This document shows, one piece after another, positions 26,801-35,490 of a DNA stretch of 64,000 nt. The position numbers and the translations under genes are program-made. The notes below the pieces were generated by a model, which was not told the DNA's origin, did not search any database, and saw only the letters and a program-made list of their open reading frames with translations. The stretch is taken from NCBI RefSeq assembly GCF_001570425.1, contig NZ_BCSX01000019.1:1-64000 (forward strand), written 5' to 3'. Position 1 is the first letter of the stretch; every line of letters starts with the position of its first letter. The stretch comes from Mycolicibacterium brisbanense. Lineage in GTDB: Bacteria; Actinomycetota; Actinomycetes; Mycobacteriales; Mycobacteriaceae.

Positions 26801-27163
26801 TTAAGCCGCGAAGATCACGAAGAACTTGCGGATGCGCTCCTGGATCTCCCAGGTTCCCTTCCAGCCGATGGGGAAGAAGGCGGCAGACCCGGCTTCCACG
26901 GTGACGGGCTCGCCGCCATCCTCGGTGACGACCATGCGGCCTTCGAGGACGTGGATCGATTCGCCGCGGTCCAGGAACTCCCAGCGGGACAGGCCGGGGT
27001 CGGCCTCCCAGACGCCGGAGAGGATGCGCTCGTCTTCGCTCTTGAAGGGGATGGCGATCCGGGTGGGGATCTCGTCGCCGATCACCTCGGCCAGGGGCGG
27101 GGCGAGCAGGGCCTCGTCGAGCTTGCCCTCGAAAAGCTCTGCGGGCCGGATGCTTTCGGTCAT
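26801..27163 (-). CDS. Small cupin protein (copy A of tandem pair)
   Basis: This 120-residue single-barrel cupin has the same length as copy B. It shares the SRWEF-DRGE-IHVLEGRM-VT-DGG core and the WEIQERIRKFFV end. The N-terminal 40 residues are more divergent (SIRPAELFEGKLDE against EVFRPVDRFEEDLE). It lies 55 bp after hxlB copy 2 on the same strand, so it is probably co-transcribed with that gene. The function is unknown. Confidence 0.8.
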   Translation of the reverse strand: MTESIRPAELFEGKLDEALLAPPLAEVIGDEIPTRIAIPFKSEDERILSGVWEADPGLSRWEFLDRGESIHVLEGRMVVTEDGGEPVTVEAGSAAFFPIGWKGTWEIQERIRKFFVIFAA

Positions 27164-27218
27164 CGAATTCAGCTTTCTGCCGTCTGTGGGGAACTGTGGA
27201 GGCCGGTAGCGGGCGCGA

Positions 27219-27815
27219 TCACTCCAGGTTGGCGTGGCGCGTCCAGAGTTCCTCGGCCTCGACATCGGTGTGGTCCCACAGCGACTGGAACACGGCCTCG
27301 GTGATGACGAACAGCACCTGCTCGAAAAGCGACCCGGCGTACTGCCGCGAGATGTGCGAGCCGTGGTCGGTCTTCTGCGCGGCGGGGATGATCACCAGAG
27401 CGTCGGCGAGGCCGGCCAGCGGCGAGTTCGGATCGGTGGTGAAGGCGGCGATGCGGGCGCCGGCCTTCTTGGCGGTCTGGGCGGACTTGACCACACCGGA
27501 GGTGGTGCCCGAGCCGGACGCCACCAGCAGCAGGTCGCCGTCGGCGATCGCCGGGGTGGTGGTGTCGCCCGCGACGTGCACGTTCAGCCCGAAGTGCATC
27601 AGCCGCATGGCGGCCATGCGCAGGACCAGCCCGCTGCGACCGGCACCGGCCACGAACACTCGGCCGCCCCGAACGAGATGGCGAGCCAGGATGGCCACCT
27701 GCTCTTCGTTGACTTTGGAGGTGGTGCTCGCGATCTCGTCCCGAACCAGGGCGACGTTCTTGCTGATGCTGTCCCGGGTTACTTCCGAGGCGGGGTAGGT
27801 CTTGGCGGCGGACAT
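27219..27815 (-). CDS. hxlB: 6-phospho-3-hexuloisomerase, copy 2
   Basis: This second SIS-domain hexuloisomerase of 198 residues starts at ATG 27815 after GAGGAG. From GRVFVAGAGRSGLVLRM to the C-terminus it differs from copy 1 at few positions, and the final LWDHTDVEAEELWTRHANLE is identical. The first 50 residues are clearly different (MSAAKTYPASEVTRDSISKN). It has no hxlA beside it. The downstream genes are the two cupins and then pfkA. It may provide extra isomerase under another regulation. Confidence 0.93.
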   Translation of the reverse strand: MSAAKTYPASEVTRDSISKNVALVRDEIASTTSKVNEEQVAILARHLVRGGRVFVAGAGRSGLVLRMAAMRLMHFGLNVHVAGDTTTPAIADGDLLLVASGSGTTSGVVKSAQTAKKAGARIAAFTTDPNSPLAGLADALVIIPAAQKTDHGSHISRQYAGSLFEQVLFVITEAVFQSLWDHTDVEAEELWTRHANLE

Positions 27816-27982
27816 GATTCTCTTCTCCTCATCCAGAGGTGGGACTTGATACACATCGTCCTGTCATTTCTGGGTGGGAGGAACGCCAATTTGGGATGGT
27901 TTGATCTACCCGTTTGAGTAGGGAGGCTGGCCCGGGCGCCCTCGGTTTCCCGTCGACCGCCACCAAGGCAAGCGTCACACAA

Positions 27983-28969
27983 TTACACGAAGTCGGCCTC
28001 GACAAATCGGACGCCGAGTTGCCCCAGCGCATCCTCCAGTGCCCGCTGCACGGTCAGCGTGTCATCGAGCGGCATCACCGCACTCTCGGTGCGGCCTGCT
28101 TTCAGCGCCTCCGTGACCTCGATGAGTTCGTGCGAGAACCCGTCTCCCACTGCGGGCAGGTCGAACTGCTCGGAGTCGTGACCTTGCCGGTGCAGCACAA
28201 AGGAATTCGGGTGATGGAAGCGCGGCAGGATGTCGATCCACCCTGTGGTGCCGAATATCCGGGCGTGTCCGGGCATCGGGCTGTGCAGCGAGCACATCAG
28301 GGTGGCGGTCCGGCCCTCGTCGAAACCGAGCAGCAGGGTCGCGTCGGCATCCACCCCCGACGGTTCGAGCGAACCCAGCGCCGATACCGATGTCGGATTT
28401 CCCAGCACCATCTGCGCGAACGACACCACGTAGACGCCCAGGTCCAAGAGGGCGCCGCCGCCGAGTTCGTGGGCGAACACCCGATCGGTCGGGTCGAAGG
28501 CCCGCGTCACACCGAGGTCGGCCTGCACCGACCGGACCGTGCCGATCGCCCCCTCGGCGAGCAATTTGCGCGCGGCCACGACCGCGGGCTGGAAGCGGGT
28601 CCACATCGCCTCCATCGCGAACACACCGTGCTTGCGCACCGCGTCCACCAGCGATTCGGCTCCCTCGATGGTTGCGGTGAAGGACTTCTCGACCAGCAAC
28701 GCCTTGCCTGCCGCCGCAGCGGCAAGCCCGATGGCGTGGTGGTGCGTATGCGGGGTCGCGACGTACAGCACATCGATGTCGGGGTCGGCGATGATTTCCC
28801 GGTACGAACCGTAGCTGCGCTCGATGCCGAATTTGTCGGCGAATGCGCTTGCCCGATCAGCGGATCGGGAGGCTACCGCGAGCACTGTCGCGTCCGGTAC
28901 GTGGGCGAAGTCGCTCACCAGCTTCGCCGCGATTCGACCGGGCCCGACGATGCCCCAACGTATCGACAT
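27983..28969 (-). CDS. Gfo/Idh/MocA-family oxidoreductase
   Basis: This NAD(P)-dependent dehydrogenase of 328 residues starts with RWGIVGPGRIAAKLV (Rossmann). It has the EKSFTAT variant of the family's catalytic EKP motif near residue 95, then a C-terminal alpha/beta substrate domain with ELGGGALLDLGVYVVSF. Substrates in the family include inositol, trans-dihydrodiols and sugars; the specific one is not visible. It is a single gene, and the next genes (AraC, methyltransferase) run in the same direction without tight coupling. Confidence 0.88.
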   Translation of the reverse strand: MSIRWGIVGPGRIAAKLVSDFAHVPDATVLAVASRSADRASAFADKFGIERSYGSYREIIADPDIDVLYVATPHTHHHAIGLAAAAAGKALLVEKSFTATIEGAESLVDAVRKHGVFAMEAMWTRFQPAVVAARKLLAEGAIGTVRSVQADLGVTRAFDPTDRVFAHELGGGALLDLGVYVVSFAQMVLGNPTSVSALGSLEPSGVDADATLLLGFDEGRTATLMCSLHSPMPGHARIFGTTGWIDILPRFHHPNSFVLHRQGHDSEQFDLPAVGDGFSHELIEVTEALKAGRTESAVMPLDDTLTVQRALEDALGQLGVRFVEADFV

Positions 28970-29035
28970 GTGATATCCGTTCTGTGTCAAAGGGTTCGGT
29001 GAGATAGTCGCGAGTGTGCGGTCTCGCGTCAAGTC

Positions 29036-29968
29036 TCAACCCGCAAGGGCGCGGTGTGCGTTGGGGCTGATGCCGTATGCCCGCTTGAACGCGCTGCTCA
29101 ATGCGAAGGGCGTCGAATAGCCCACCTCCCGGGCCACCGCGGCGACCGTGGCGCGGCTGCCGGAGAGCAAATCGGCGGCCAGCGCCAGCCGCCAGCCGGT
29201 CAGGAACGCGATCGGCGGCTCGCCGACCTGCTCGGTGAACCTACGGGCGAATACGGCACGTGAACATCCCACGGCGGCAGCAAGATTGGCGACGGTCCAC
29301 GGGTGCGCGGGGTTGTGGTGCATGAGCCGCAGGGCAGGGCCGACGACCGGATCCTGCTCGGCCCGCCACCAGGCGGGAGCGTTGCCGGGCTGGGCGAACC
29401 AGCTGCGCAGCACCGCCATCAGCAGCAGGTCGAGCAGCCGGTCCAGGTAGGCCTCTTGGCCCGGGCCGTCGTTGCCCGCCTCCGCGGCGAGCAGGTTCAC
29501 CAGCGGGCAATCCCAGTCGGTGCCGCGCACCACCAGCACATCGGGCAGGGCGTCGAGCAGCCGGGCGCTCACCGCACTGCGGCCCTCGTACGCGCACACC
29601 ACGGACTGGTTCGCGCCTGCCGCGGCGTTGCCCCACGTTCGCACGCCGAGTGAGAGCTCGAAACGCAGATCGGCGCCCGCGAGCGTGGTGCAGCGCTGCC
29701 CGGGGTGGATCACCACCGACGGCGCAGTGGCCGGATCGTCGGCGAACGTGTAGTGCTCGGTGCCGCGGGTCACCGCCACATCCCCGGGATCCAGCCAGGT
29801 CGTTCCGCTGGTGTCGCCGACGATGACGGCCCTGCCCGCGGTCTGGCAGATCAAGGTCAGCGGTGCCTCGTCGCGAATACGCATCGACCACGGCGGGTCC
29901 AGCTGCATCCGCAACACGAACGCACCCCGCGCCCGCACGCCGTCGAGTAGTCCGGCCAGCGCGTCCAC
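29036..29968 (-). CDS. AraC-family transcriptional regulator
   Basis: The 310-residue protein has an N-terminal cupin_6-type sensor domain (residues 10-190, with MQLDPPWSMRIRDEAPLTL and DPGDVAVTRGTEHY). A C-terminal double helix-turn-helix follows (WTVANLAAAVGCSRAVFARRF and REVGYSTPFALSSAFKRAYG). It starts at GTG 29968. It probably controls the adjacent oxidoreductase or another nearby gene, but no operator is recognisable. Confidence 0.88.
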   Translation of the reverse strand: MDALAGLLDGVRARGAFVLRMQLDPPWSMRIRDEAPLTLICQTAGRAVIVGDTSGTTWLDPGDVAVTRGTEHYTFADDPATAPSVVIHPGQRCTTLAGADLRFELSLGVRTWGNAAAGANQSVVCAYEGRSAVSARLLDALPDVLVVRGTDWDCPLVNLLAAEAGNDGPGQEAYLDRLLDLLLMAVLRSWFAQPGNAPAWWRAEQDPVVGPALRLMHHNPAHPWTVANLAAAVGCSRAVFARRFTEQVGEPPIAFLTGWRLALAADLLSGSRATVAAVAREVGYSTPFALSSAFKRAYGISPNAHRALAG

Positions 29969-29984
29969 AGCCGTAGCGTAACCG

Positions 29985-30743
29985 TCAGCCGGGTTTGCGG
30001 GCTTCGATCAGATGCCGCGCCGAGTGCGCCACGAACGGCCCTTCCGATTCGATCTGGCGATGCAGCCGCAGGAGACGGTCGCGGTAGCCGGCCACGGTGA
30101 AGCCGGGCACCGTCCAGATCACCTTGCGCAGGAAGTACACCACCGCGCCGATGTCGAAGAACTCCATCCGCAGCCGTTCGGAGCGCACGTCGACGATCTC
30201 AAGGCCTGCTGCCTGCGCTGCCGCACTCTCGTCGCCCGCATCGCGTTTGCCGCGGGCCTCCGGCTGTGGTCCGAGGAAGAACTCCACCAGCTCGAAAACG
30301 CTTGCCGCACCGACATGTTGAGCGAAGTAGCGGCCCGCGGGGGTGAGCACCCGGGCGATCTCCGCCCACCGCACCGTGACGGGATGCCGGCTCGTCACGA
30401 GTTCGAACGCACCGTCGGCGAACGGCAGCGGTGGCTCGTCGCGCGCCGCGACCACCACGACACCGCGTGGGCCCAGCAGCCGGGTGGCCCGATCCAGGTT
30501 CGCGGGCCAGGCCTCGGTCGCCGCCATGGTCCGCGGGAAGGCGGGCACGCCGGCGAGCACCTCGCCGCCACCGGTTTGCAGATCCAGCGCCGAGGTCACC
30601 GAGGACAGCCGCTGCCCGAGCAGTCGCTGGTAGCCCCACGACGGCCGGGCTTCGGTGGCGCGGCCGTCGAGCCAGGAGAAATCCCACCCGTCGACCGGTG
30701 CGGCGTCCGCCTCGGCGATCAGTGTGTCGAAGTCGCGTGTCAT
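29985..30743 (-). CDS. Class I SAM-dependent methyltransferase-like protein
   Basis: The 252-residue protein has a methyltransferase-like core: ALDLQTGGGEVLAG as the glycine-rich motif I near residue 52, GVVVVAARDEPPLPF, and FELVTSRHPV near motif III. It has no clear substrate-specific domain. ATG 30743 has GAGAGG 9 nt upstream; an ATG three codons earlier would touch the ribosome site. The substrate is unknown. Confidence 0.75.
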   Translation of the reverse strand: MTRDFDTLIAEADAAPVDGWDFSWLDGRATEARPSWGYQRLLGQRLSSVTSALDLQTGGGEVLAGVPAFPRTMAATEAWPANLDRATRLLGPRGVVVVAARDEPPLPFADGAFELVTSRHPVTVRWAEIARVLTPAGRYFAQHVGAASVFELVEFFLGPQPEARGKRDAGDESAAAQAAGLEIVDVRSERLRMEFFDIGAVVYFLRKVIWTVPGFTVAGYRDRLLRLHRQIESEGPFVAHSARHLIEARKPG

Positions 30744-30828
30744 CACGCACATCCTCTCAAGACTCCTGCGTATGTAAACAGGACTTCCAGCGATGGAACG
30801 TCCCGGCCGATGGCCGTTGACTGAAGCC

Positions 30829-31302
30829 ATGAACCCCGTCACCACACTGACCGCCACCACCGCACTGGCCAGCGCCGCCGCGGGCGGCCTGTTCTACGGC
30901 TTCTCCACGTTCGTCATGCGCGGTCTGGATCGCACGGGCCCGGTCGCCGCGATCACCGCCATGCGCGGCATCAACGCCGAGGCCAACGCCAACCCCGCGT
31001 TCCTGTTGTTCTTCCTCGGATCGGCGGTGCTGGCGATGGCGGTCGGCGTCGTCGCGCTGTTCCAGCTGAACCGGCCGGGCGGCTGGCTGCTGCTGGCCGG
31101 TGCGATCGTCGGGGTGCTTCCCCTGGTCGTCACGATGTTGTTCAACGTGCCCATGAACAACCACCTCGACGGTGTCGACCTGGCCGATGCGGCCACCGAA
31201 TGGCAGACATACCTGAGCACCTGGACGGCGTGGAACCACGTCCGCACGGGCAGCGGATTGCTCGCCGGGGCGCTGCTGCTGGCCGGTCTGCGTTACCGCT
31301 GA
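30829..31302 (+). CDS. DUF1772 / anthrone-oxygenase-like membrane protein
   Basis: The 157-residue protein has four hydrophobic helices (about 8-30, 55-78, 82-102 and 135-155). It matches the DUF1772 family, seen in actinobacteria near regulators and in some polyketide clusters as anthrone oxygenases. ATG 30829 is preferred to an upstream ATG at 30793, because the N-terminal MNPVTTL is immediately hydrophobic. It overlaps the convergent MFS stop by 10 bp. Confidence 0.75.
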   Translation: MNPVTTLTATTALASAAAGGLFYGFSTFVMRGLDRTGPVAAITAMRGINAEANANPAFLLFFLGSAVLAMAVGVVALFQLNRPGGWLLLAGAIVGVLPLVVTMLFNVPMNNHLDGVDLADAATEWQTYLSTWTAWNHVRTGSGLLAGALLLAGLRYR

Positions 31303-32822
31303 GCGGTTCCGCGGAACGACCACGCCACGATCGCCGCGGCCGTCAGCGACAGCGCCGCCGCGATCACCGCCGTCGGCGCGATGCCGGAGTCGAACGCCGA
31401 GCGGGCCGAATCCAGCAGGCGCGCCGCGGTTTCCGCGGGCAGCTCGGTGGCGACCGACACGGCGCCGCCGATGCTCTCGCCGGCCGCACCGGCCTGCTCC
31501 GGCGTAAGCCCGGCGGGAATCTCGACGTTGGTCCGGTAGAACGCGCTGAAGATGGTGCCGAGCGTCGCGGTGCCGACCACCGCGCCGAGCTCGTAGGCGG
31601 TCTCGGAGACCGCCGATGCCGCACCGGCTTTCGCGGCAGGCACCGAGGCGACGATGGTGTCGTTGGACACCGTCTGCGAGACACCCACCCCGAGTTCCAG
31701 CACGATGAACGACACGATCACCGCGACCACCGTCAGGTCGTGACGGAACAGCATGATCATTGCGAAGCCCGCCGCGACGAACGTCAAGCCGCCCACCATC
31801 AGCGTCGGCACCGAAAAGCGTTTGGCTGCCTTCACCACGGCGATACCGGCGATCATCGACACCAGAGCACCGGGCAGGGTGACCAGACCCGCCGCCAGCG
31901 GCGAAAGGCCCAGTACCAGCTGCAGATGCTGGGAGATGAAGAACACGAACCCGATCAAGCCCACGATGGACAGGAAGTTCGCGAGCACCGACGAGCTGAA
32001 CGGGCCGTAGGAGAACAGGCTCATATCGAGCATCGGTGTGGCACTGCGGTTCTGCCGGCGCACGAACAACACGCCCGAGACGATGCCGACGGCGAAGCCG
32101 ATGCTGACCGGCACCGACAACCCGTCGTGTGCAACGGTTTTGACGGCCCAGACAAACGGCAGCATCGCGGTGAACGACAGGGTCACGCTCAGCAGGTCGA
32201 CAGGGCCCGGGTTCGGGTCACGGGACTCGGGGACCAGGCGCGGGCCGAGCACCAGCAGCGGCAGCAGGATCGGCACGGCGACCAGAAACACCGAACCCCA
32301 ATGGAAGTGCTGCAGCAGGGCGCCGCCGACGATCGGGCCGAGCGTGGTGCCTGCCGTGAAGCAGGACGCCCAGATCGCGATGGCGAGCCGCCGGGGGCCG
32401 GCCTCGGTGAAGATGTTCCGGATCAGCGAAAGCGTCGCGGGCATGAGCATCGCGCCGAACACGCCGAGGGCGGCGCGGGCGGCGACGAGGTACGCCGCAC
32501 TCGGGGCGAACGCGGCCGCGACCGACATGACGGCGAAGCCGCTGGCCCCGATCAGCAGGATGCGGCGCCGGCCGATCCGGTCGCCGAAGCTGCCCATCGC
32601 GACCAGCAGTGCGGCGAGCACCAGTGAGTAGACGTCGACGATCCAGAGCTGTACCGATGCCGCGGGCCGGAAATCCTCCGCGATCATCGGCAATGCGAAG
32701 GCCAGCACGGTGTTGTCGATGGCGATGAGCAGCACCGGCAGCATCAGCACGGCCAGCGCCATCCAGGCGCGTTTGGGGGTGGTGACTGTCTGCGACGGCG
32801 TTGCGTCGAGGCAGGCGGACAT
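31293..32822 (-). CDS. MFS drug exporter, 14-helix DHA2 type
   Basis: This 509-residue proton-driven exporter has 14 predicted helices. The motif IDNTVLAFALP in helix 1 and GSFGDRIGRRRILLIG between helices 2 and 3 mark the DHA2/QacA-EmrB group. ATG 32822 follows AGGAG, 7 nt away. It lies 56 bp downstream of a TetR regulator on the same strand, a common efflux-repressor unit. Likely substrates are cationic drugs or dyes. Confidence 0.9.
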   Translation of the reverse strand: MSACLDATPSQTVTTPKRAWMALAVLMLPVLLIAIDNTVLAFALPMIAEDFRPAASVQLWIVDVYSLVLAALLVAMGSFGDRIGRRRILLIGASGFAVMSVAAAFAPSAAYLVAARAALGVFGAMLMPATLSLIRNIFTEAGPRRLAIAIWASCFTAGTTLGPIVGGALLQHFHWGSVFLVAVPILLPLLVLGPRLVPESRDPNPGPVDLLSVTLSFTAMLPFVWAVKTVAHDGLSVPVSIGFAVGIVSGVLFVRRQNRSATPMLDMSLFSYGPFSSSVLANFLSIVGLIGFVFFISQHLQLVLGLSPLAAGLVTLPGALVSMIAGIAVVKAAKRFSVPTLMVGGLTFVAAGFAMIMLFRHDLTVVAVIVSFIVLELGVGVSQTVSNDTIVASVPAAKAGAASAVSETAYELGAVVGTATLGTIFSAFYRTNVEIPAGLTPEQAGAAGESIGGAVSVATELPAETAARLLDSARSAFDSGIAPTAVIAAALSLTAAAIVAWSFRGTAQR

Positions 32823-32878
32823 GAAAAGACTCCTGTAGGTCAATAAGAAAAATGAAAAGCTATGTAGTGCAGAGGAAT

Positions 32879-33454
32879 TCAGCTACGCGGCAGGTGAACT
32901 GTGCCGGCGGTGAGGCTGTTCATGATGGCGTCGACCACCTGATGCCGAGCGGTGCCGTCCTGCTTGATGGCCTCGTAGCCGGCCAGCAGCAGTGCCCAGA
33001 ACACGCGGCGGGCCCACCCAGGGGGGTATTCGGGACACTCCGCGGATGCACGCTCCAGCACTTCGGTGATCGCCTCGTCGCCGGTGTCCAGATGCGCTGC
33101 CAGCTCGCGATCGGCCTGGATGGTCGGTTCGCTGTAGATGTACAGCACGATGGGGCCGAGGTCGAGCTGGCTTTCCACCACGCGACGCAGCGCGGCTTCT
33201 GGCGGCCCGTTGGTGGGTTCGGCGAGTTCGATCGCGGCGCTGCTGAGCGCATGGACGTGGTACGCGACCGCGCGCAGCAGATCCGAACGCTCCGGGTAAT
33301 AGCGGTGTACCGTGCTGCGCCCGACGTTCGCCGCCGCGGCGATTTCGGCCATGCTGGCGGCCGGATGGTCGGCCAGCATCGTCATCGCGGCATCCAGGAT
33401 CGCCCTGCGGGTGCGCTCACGCACTCCGCCCTGGGTGGCCACCTGGATACTCAT
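32879..33454 (-). CDS. TetR-family repressor
   Basis: The 191-residue protein has an N-terminal helix-turn-helix (ILDAAMTMLADHPAASMAEI, AANVGRSTVHRYYPERSDLL). The C-terminal ligand-binding helices follow. It probably represses itself and the downstream MFS gene. A palindrome (33485-33502) lies 31 bp upstream of its start. Confidence 0.92.
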   Translation of the reverse strand: MSIQVATQGGVRERTRRAILDAAMTMLADHPAASMAEIAAAANVGRSTVHRYYPERSDLLRAVAYHVHALSSAAIELAEPTNGPPEAALRRVVESQLDLGPIVLYIYSEPTIQADRELAAHLDTGDEAITEVLERASAECPEYPPGWARRVFWALLLAGYEAIKQDGTARHQVVDAIMNSLTAGTVHLPRS

Positions 33455-33484
33455 GCATCAAAATGTAGCACGATTGGGCCAAAA

Positions 33485-33502
33485 TGGGACATGTGTGTCC
33501 CA
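33485..33502. promoter_or_regulatory. Candidate TetR operator
   Basis: TGGGACATGTGTGTCCCA forms a dyad of two 7-bp half sites (TGGGACA/TGTCCCA) around TGTG. It is located directly upstream of the TetR gene, where autoregulatory operators are common. Confidence 0.5.
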
Positions 33503-33516
33503 TCACCGGCGGGTGG

Positions 33517-34377
33517 TCAGTTCGGCGGAGCGAATCCGCCGGATTGGCCGGGAGGTGGCGGCGGTGGCGGTGGTGGCGCGTACTGCGGCGTCTGCGGGTA
33601 TGGGCCGGGCGTGGGCGGCAGCAGGCGGCTGACCTCCCGCCGGTGGCGTTCGGCCAGCACCGCGGCCAGCACGAACTGCGGCGGAGCGCCGGGTGGCGGT
33701 GGCGGCGAGATCCGCGTGGCGACCTCGTGCAGCACCCGCTGCGCCATCTCGTCGCGGATGCGCGGGTTGAGCTGGCCCGCCCGGGACAGGAACTGGCGGG
33801 CCAGTTCGACCTGCTCGGTACCGAGCCCCGAGAGCTGCAGTGACGAGGCCCACCACGCCAACATCGGCGGCATGGCGGGCGGCGGTGTGAGCTTGGGCCC
33901 GCGCTCGCTGATCACCAAGGTGCCGGCGAAGATGTCGCCGATCCGTTTGCCCTTGGGGGAGATGAGACTGCAGATCACCGCGGGGCCGCCGGTGAACATG
34001 AAGATCTCGATGAACCCCGACAACGCCCGAAACAGTGCCTGACGGAAGCGTTCCGGGCTGCCGTCCTCGGACACCACCCGCAGGCCCAGCGCCATCTTGC
34101 CCAGCGAGCGGCCGCGCGTCGTCGTCTCCATGACTACCGGATAACCGACCAGCGTCAGCACCGTGAAGATGATCAGGATCGCCGCCGAGAGCGCATCGTC
34201 GAGCTGGGTGAGGGTCAGTGCCCACAACATCACCCCGACGACGTAGCCGGCGACGATCACCAGGATGTCGATAATCGAGGCGAGCGCGCGCACCGGCAGC
34301 TGCGCGATCTGGATGTCGAGGATCACCGCATCCCCGGTCACCACAGGTCCGGGCGCCGACGCCGGTTGGTAGGACAT
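33517..34377 (-). CDS. RDD-family membrane protein (Rv3695-like)
   Basis: The 286-residue protein has an RDD domain (residues 28-165) with RALASIIDILVIVAG and the typical GRSLGKMALGLRVV. A soluble helical part and a C-terminal proline-rich tail with a run of nine prolines follow. The gene order with the SpoIIM-like, DUF58, MoxR, DUF4350, DUF4129 and membrane genes matches Rv3695-Rv3689 of M. tuberculosis. The function is unknown. Confidence 0.85.
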   Translation of the reverse strand: MSYQPASAPGPVVTGDAVILDIQIAQLPVRALASIIDILVIVAGYVVGVMLWALTLTQLDDALSAAILIIFTVLTLVGYPVVMETTTRGRSLGKMALGLRVVSEDGSPERFRQALFRALSGFIEIFMFTGGPAVICSLISPKGKRIGDIFAGTLVISERGPKLTPPPAMPPMLAWWASSLQLSGLGTEQVELARQFLSRAGQLNPRIRDEMAQRVLHEVATRISPPPPPGAPPQFVLAAVLAERHRREVSRLLPPTPGPYPQTPQYAPPPPPPPPPGQSGGFAPPN

Positions 34378-34409
34378 AGCGTCCCAACCTACCGATTACC
34401 ATCGGCCGG

Positions 34410-35402
34410 GTGGATGTCGATGCGTTCGTGCTGGCCCATCGCGCCACCTGGGACCGGCTGGAGCAGTTGGTCAAACGGCGCAGACGGCTGACCGGCGCCG
34501 AGGTGGACGAGCTGGTGGACCTGTACCAGCGGGTGTCCACCCATCTGTCGATGGTGCGATCGGCATCGCGCGATTCGGTGTTGGTCGGCAAGCTGTCGGG
34601 ATTGGTGGCGCAGGCCCGTTCCGTGGTCACCGGCGCGCATGCCCCGCTCTGGCGCGAGTTCGTCCGGTTCTGGACGGTGTCTTTCCCGGTGGTGGCCTAC
34701 CGGTCATGGCGCTGGTGGCTCGGCACAGCGGTGGTGTTCATGGGGGTCGTGTTCGCCCTGGCCTTCTGGGTCGGCGGCAACCCCGAGGTGCATACCGCCA
34801 TCGGAACCCCAAGCGAGATCGACCAATTGGTCAACCACGATTTCGCGTCGTACTACAGCGACAACCCGGCCGGCTCGTTCGCGCTGCAGGTGTGGGTGAA
34901 CAACTCCTGGGTGGCTGCCCAATGCATCGGCTTCGCGATCCTGCTCGGGCTGCCCATCCCGTATCTGCTGTTCCAGAACGCGGCCAACCTCGGCGTGATC
35001 GCCGGGCTGATGTTCGCCGCCAACAAGGGCGATCTGTTTCTCGGCTTGATCCTGCCGCACGGGCTCTTGGAGCTCAGTGCCGTATTCCTGGCCGGGGCGG
35101 TCGGGATGCGGTTGGGCTGGATGGTGATCGCACCCGGTGACCGGCCGCGCGGGCAGGTGCTCGCCGAACAGGGCCGGGCGGTGGTCGCTGTCGCAGTGGG
35201 TTTGGCGGCGGTGCTGCTGGTCTCCGGTCTGGTCGAGGCGATGGTGACGCCGTCACCACTGCCCACCGCGGTGCGCATCGGCATCGGTGTCACCGTCGAG
35301 GTCGCGTTCCTGGCCTACGTCATCTACTTCGGCCGCAAGGCCGTGCGGGCCGGTGAGACCGGCGATGTCGAGGACGCGCCCGACGTCGTTCCTGTCGGCT
35401 AG
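34410..35402 (+). CDS. SpoIIM (stage II sporulation protein M)-like membrane protein
   Basis: The 330-residue protein starts at GTG 34410. It has an N-terminal cytosolic helical part and about five to six transmembrane helices from residue 95 on (WWLGTAVVFMGVVFALAFWV; NAANLGVIAGLMFAA). It is divergent from the RDD gene by 32 bp. Mycobacteria do not sporulate in the Bacillus sense, so the sporulation name reflects homology only. Homologue: Rv3694c. Confidence 0.87.
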   Translation: MDVDAFVLAHRATWDRLEQLVKRRRRLTGAEVDELVDLYQRVSTHLSMVRSASRDSVLVGKLSGLVAQARSVVTGAHAPLWREFVRFWTVSFPVVAYRSWRWWLGTAVVFMGVVFALAFWVGGNPEVHTAIGTPSEIDQLVNHDFASYYSDNPAGSFALQVWVNNSWVAAQCIGFAILLGLPIPYLLFQNAANLGVIAGLMFAANKGDLFLGLILPHGLLELSAVFLAGAVGMRLGWMVIAPGDRPRGQVLAEQGRAVVAVAVGLAAVLLVSGLVEAMVTPSPLPTAVRIGIGVTVEVAFLAYVIYFGRKAVRAGETGDVEDAPDVVPVG

Positions 35403-35413
35403 GTTTTTCCCGC

Positions 35414-35490
35414 TTTTCTCCCGCGAGCAGACGCCGCGGTACGGGACACGCCGCCCTTGCGGTACCCCGGTGTCTGCTCGCGCAGGAAAA
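35414..35490. repeat. Long intergenic palindrome acting as bidirectional terminator
   Basis: CGCGAGCAGAC on one side pairs with GTCTGCTCGCG on the other, extended by CCG/CGG and GGTAC/GTACC and bounded by TTTTC and GGAAAA. It fills the gap between convergent stops at 35402 and 35491. I recall similar GCGAGCAGAC palindromes scattered between mycobacterial genes. Confidence 0.75.
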
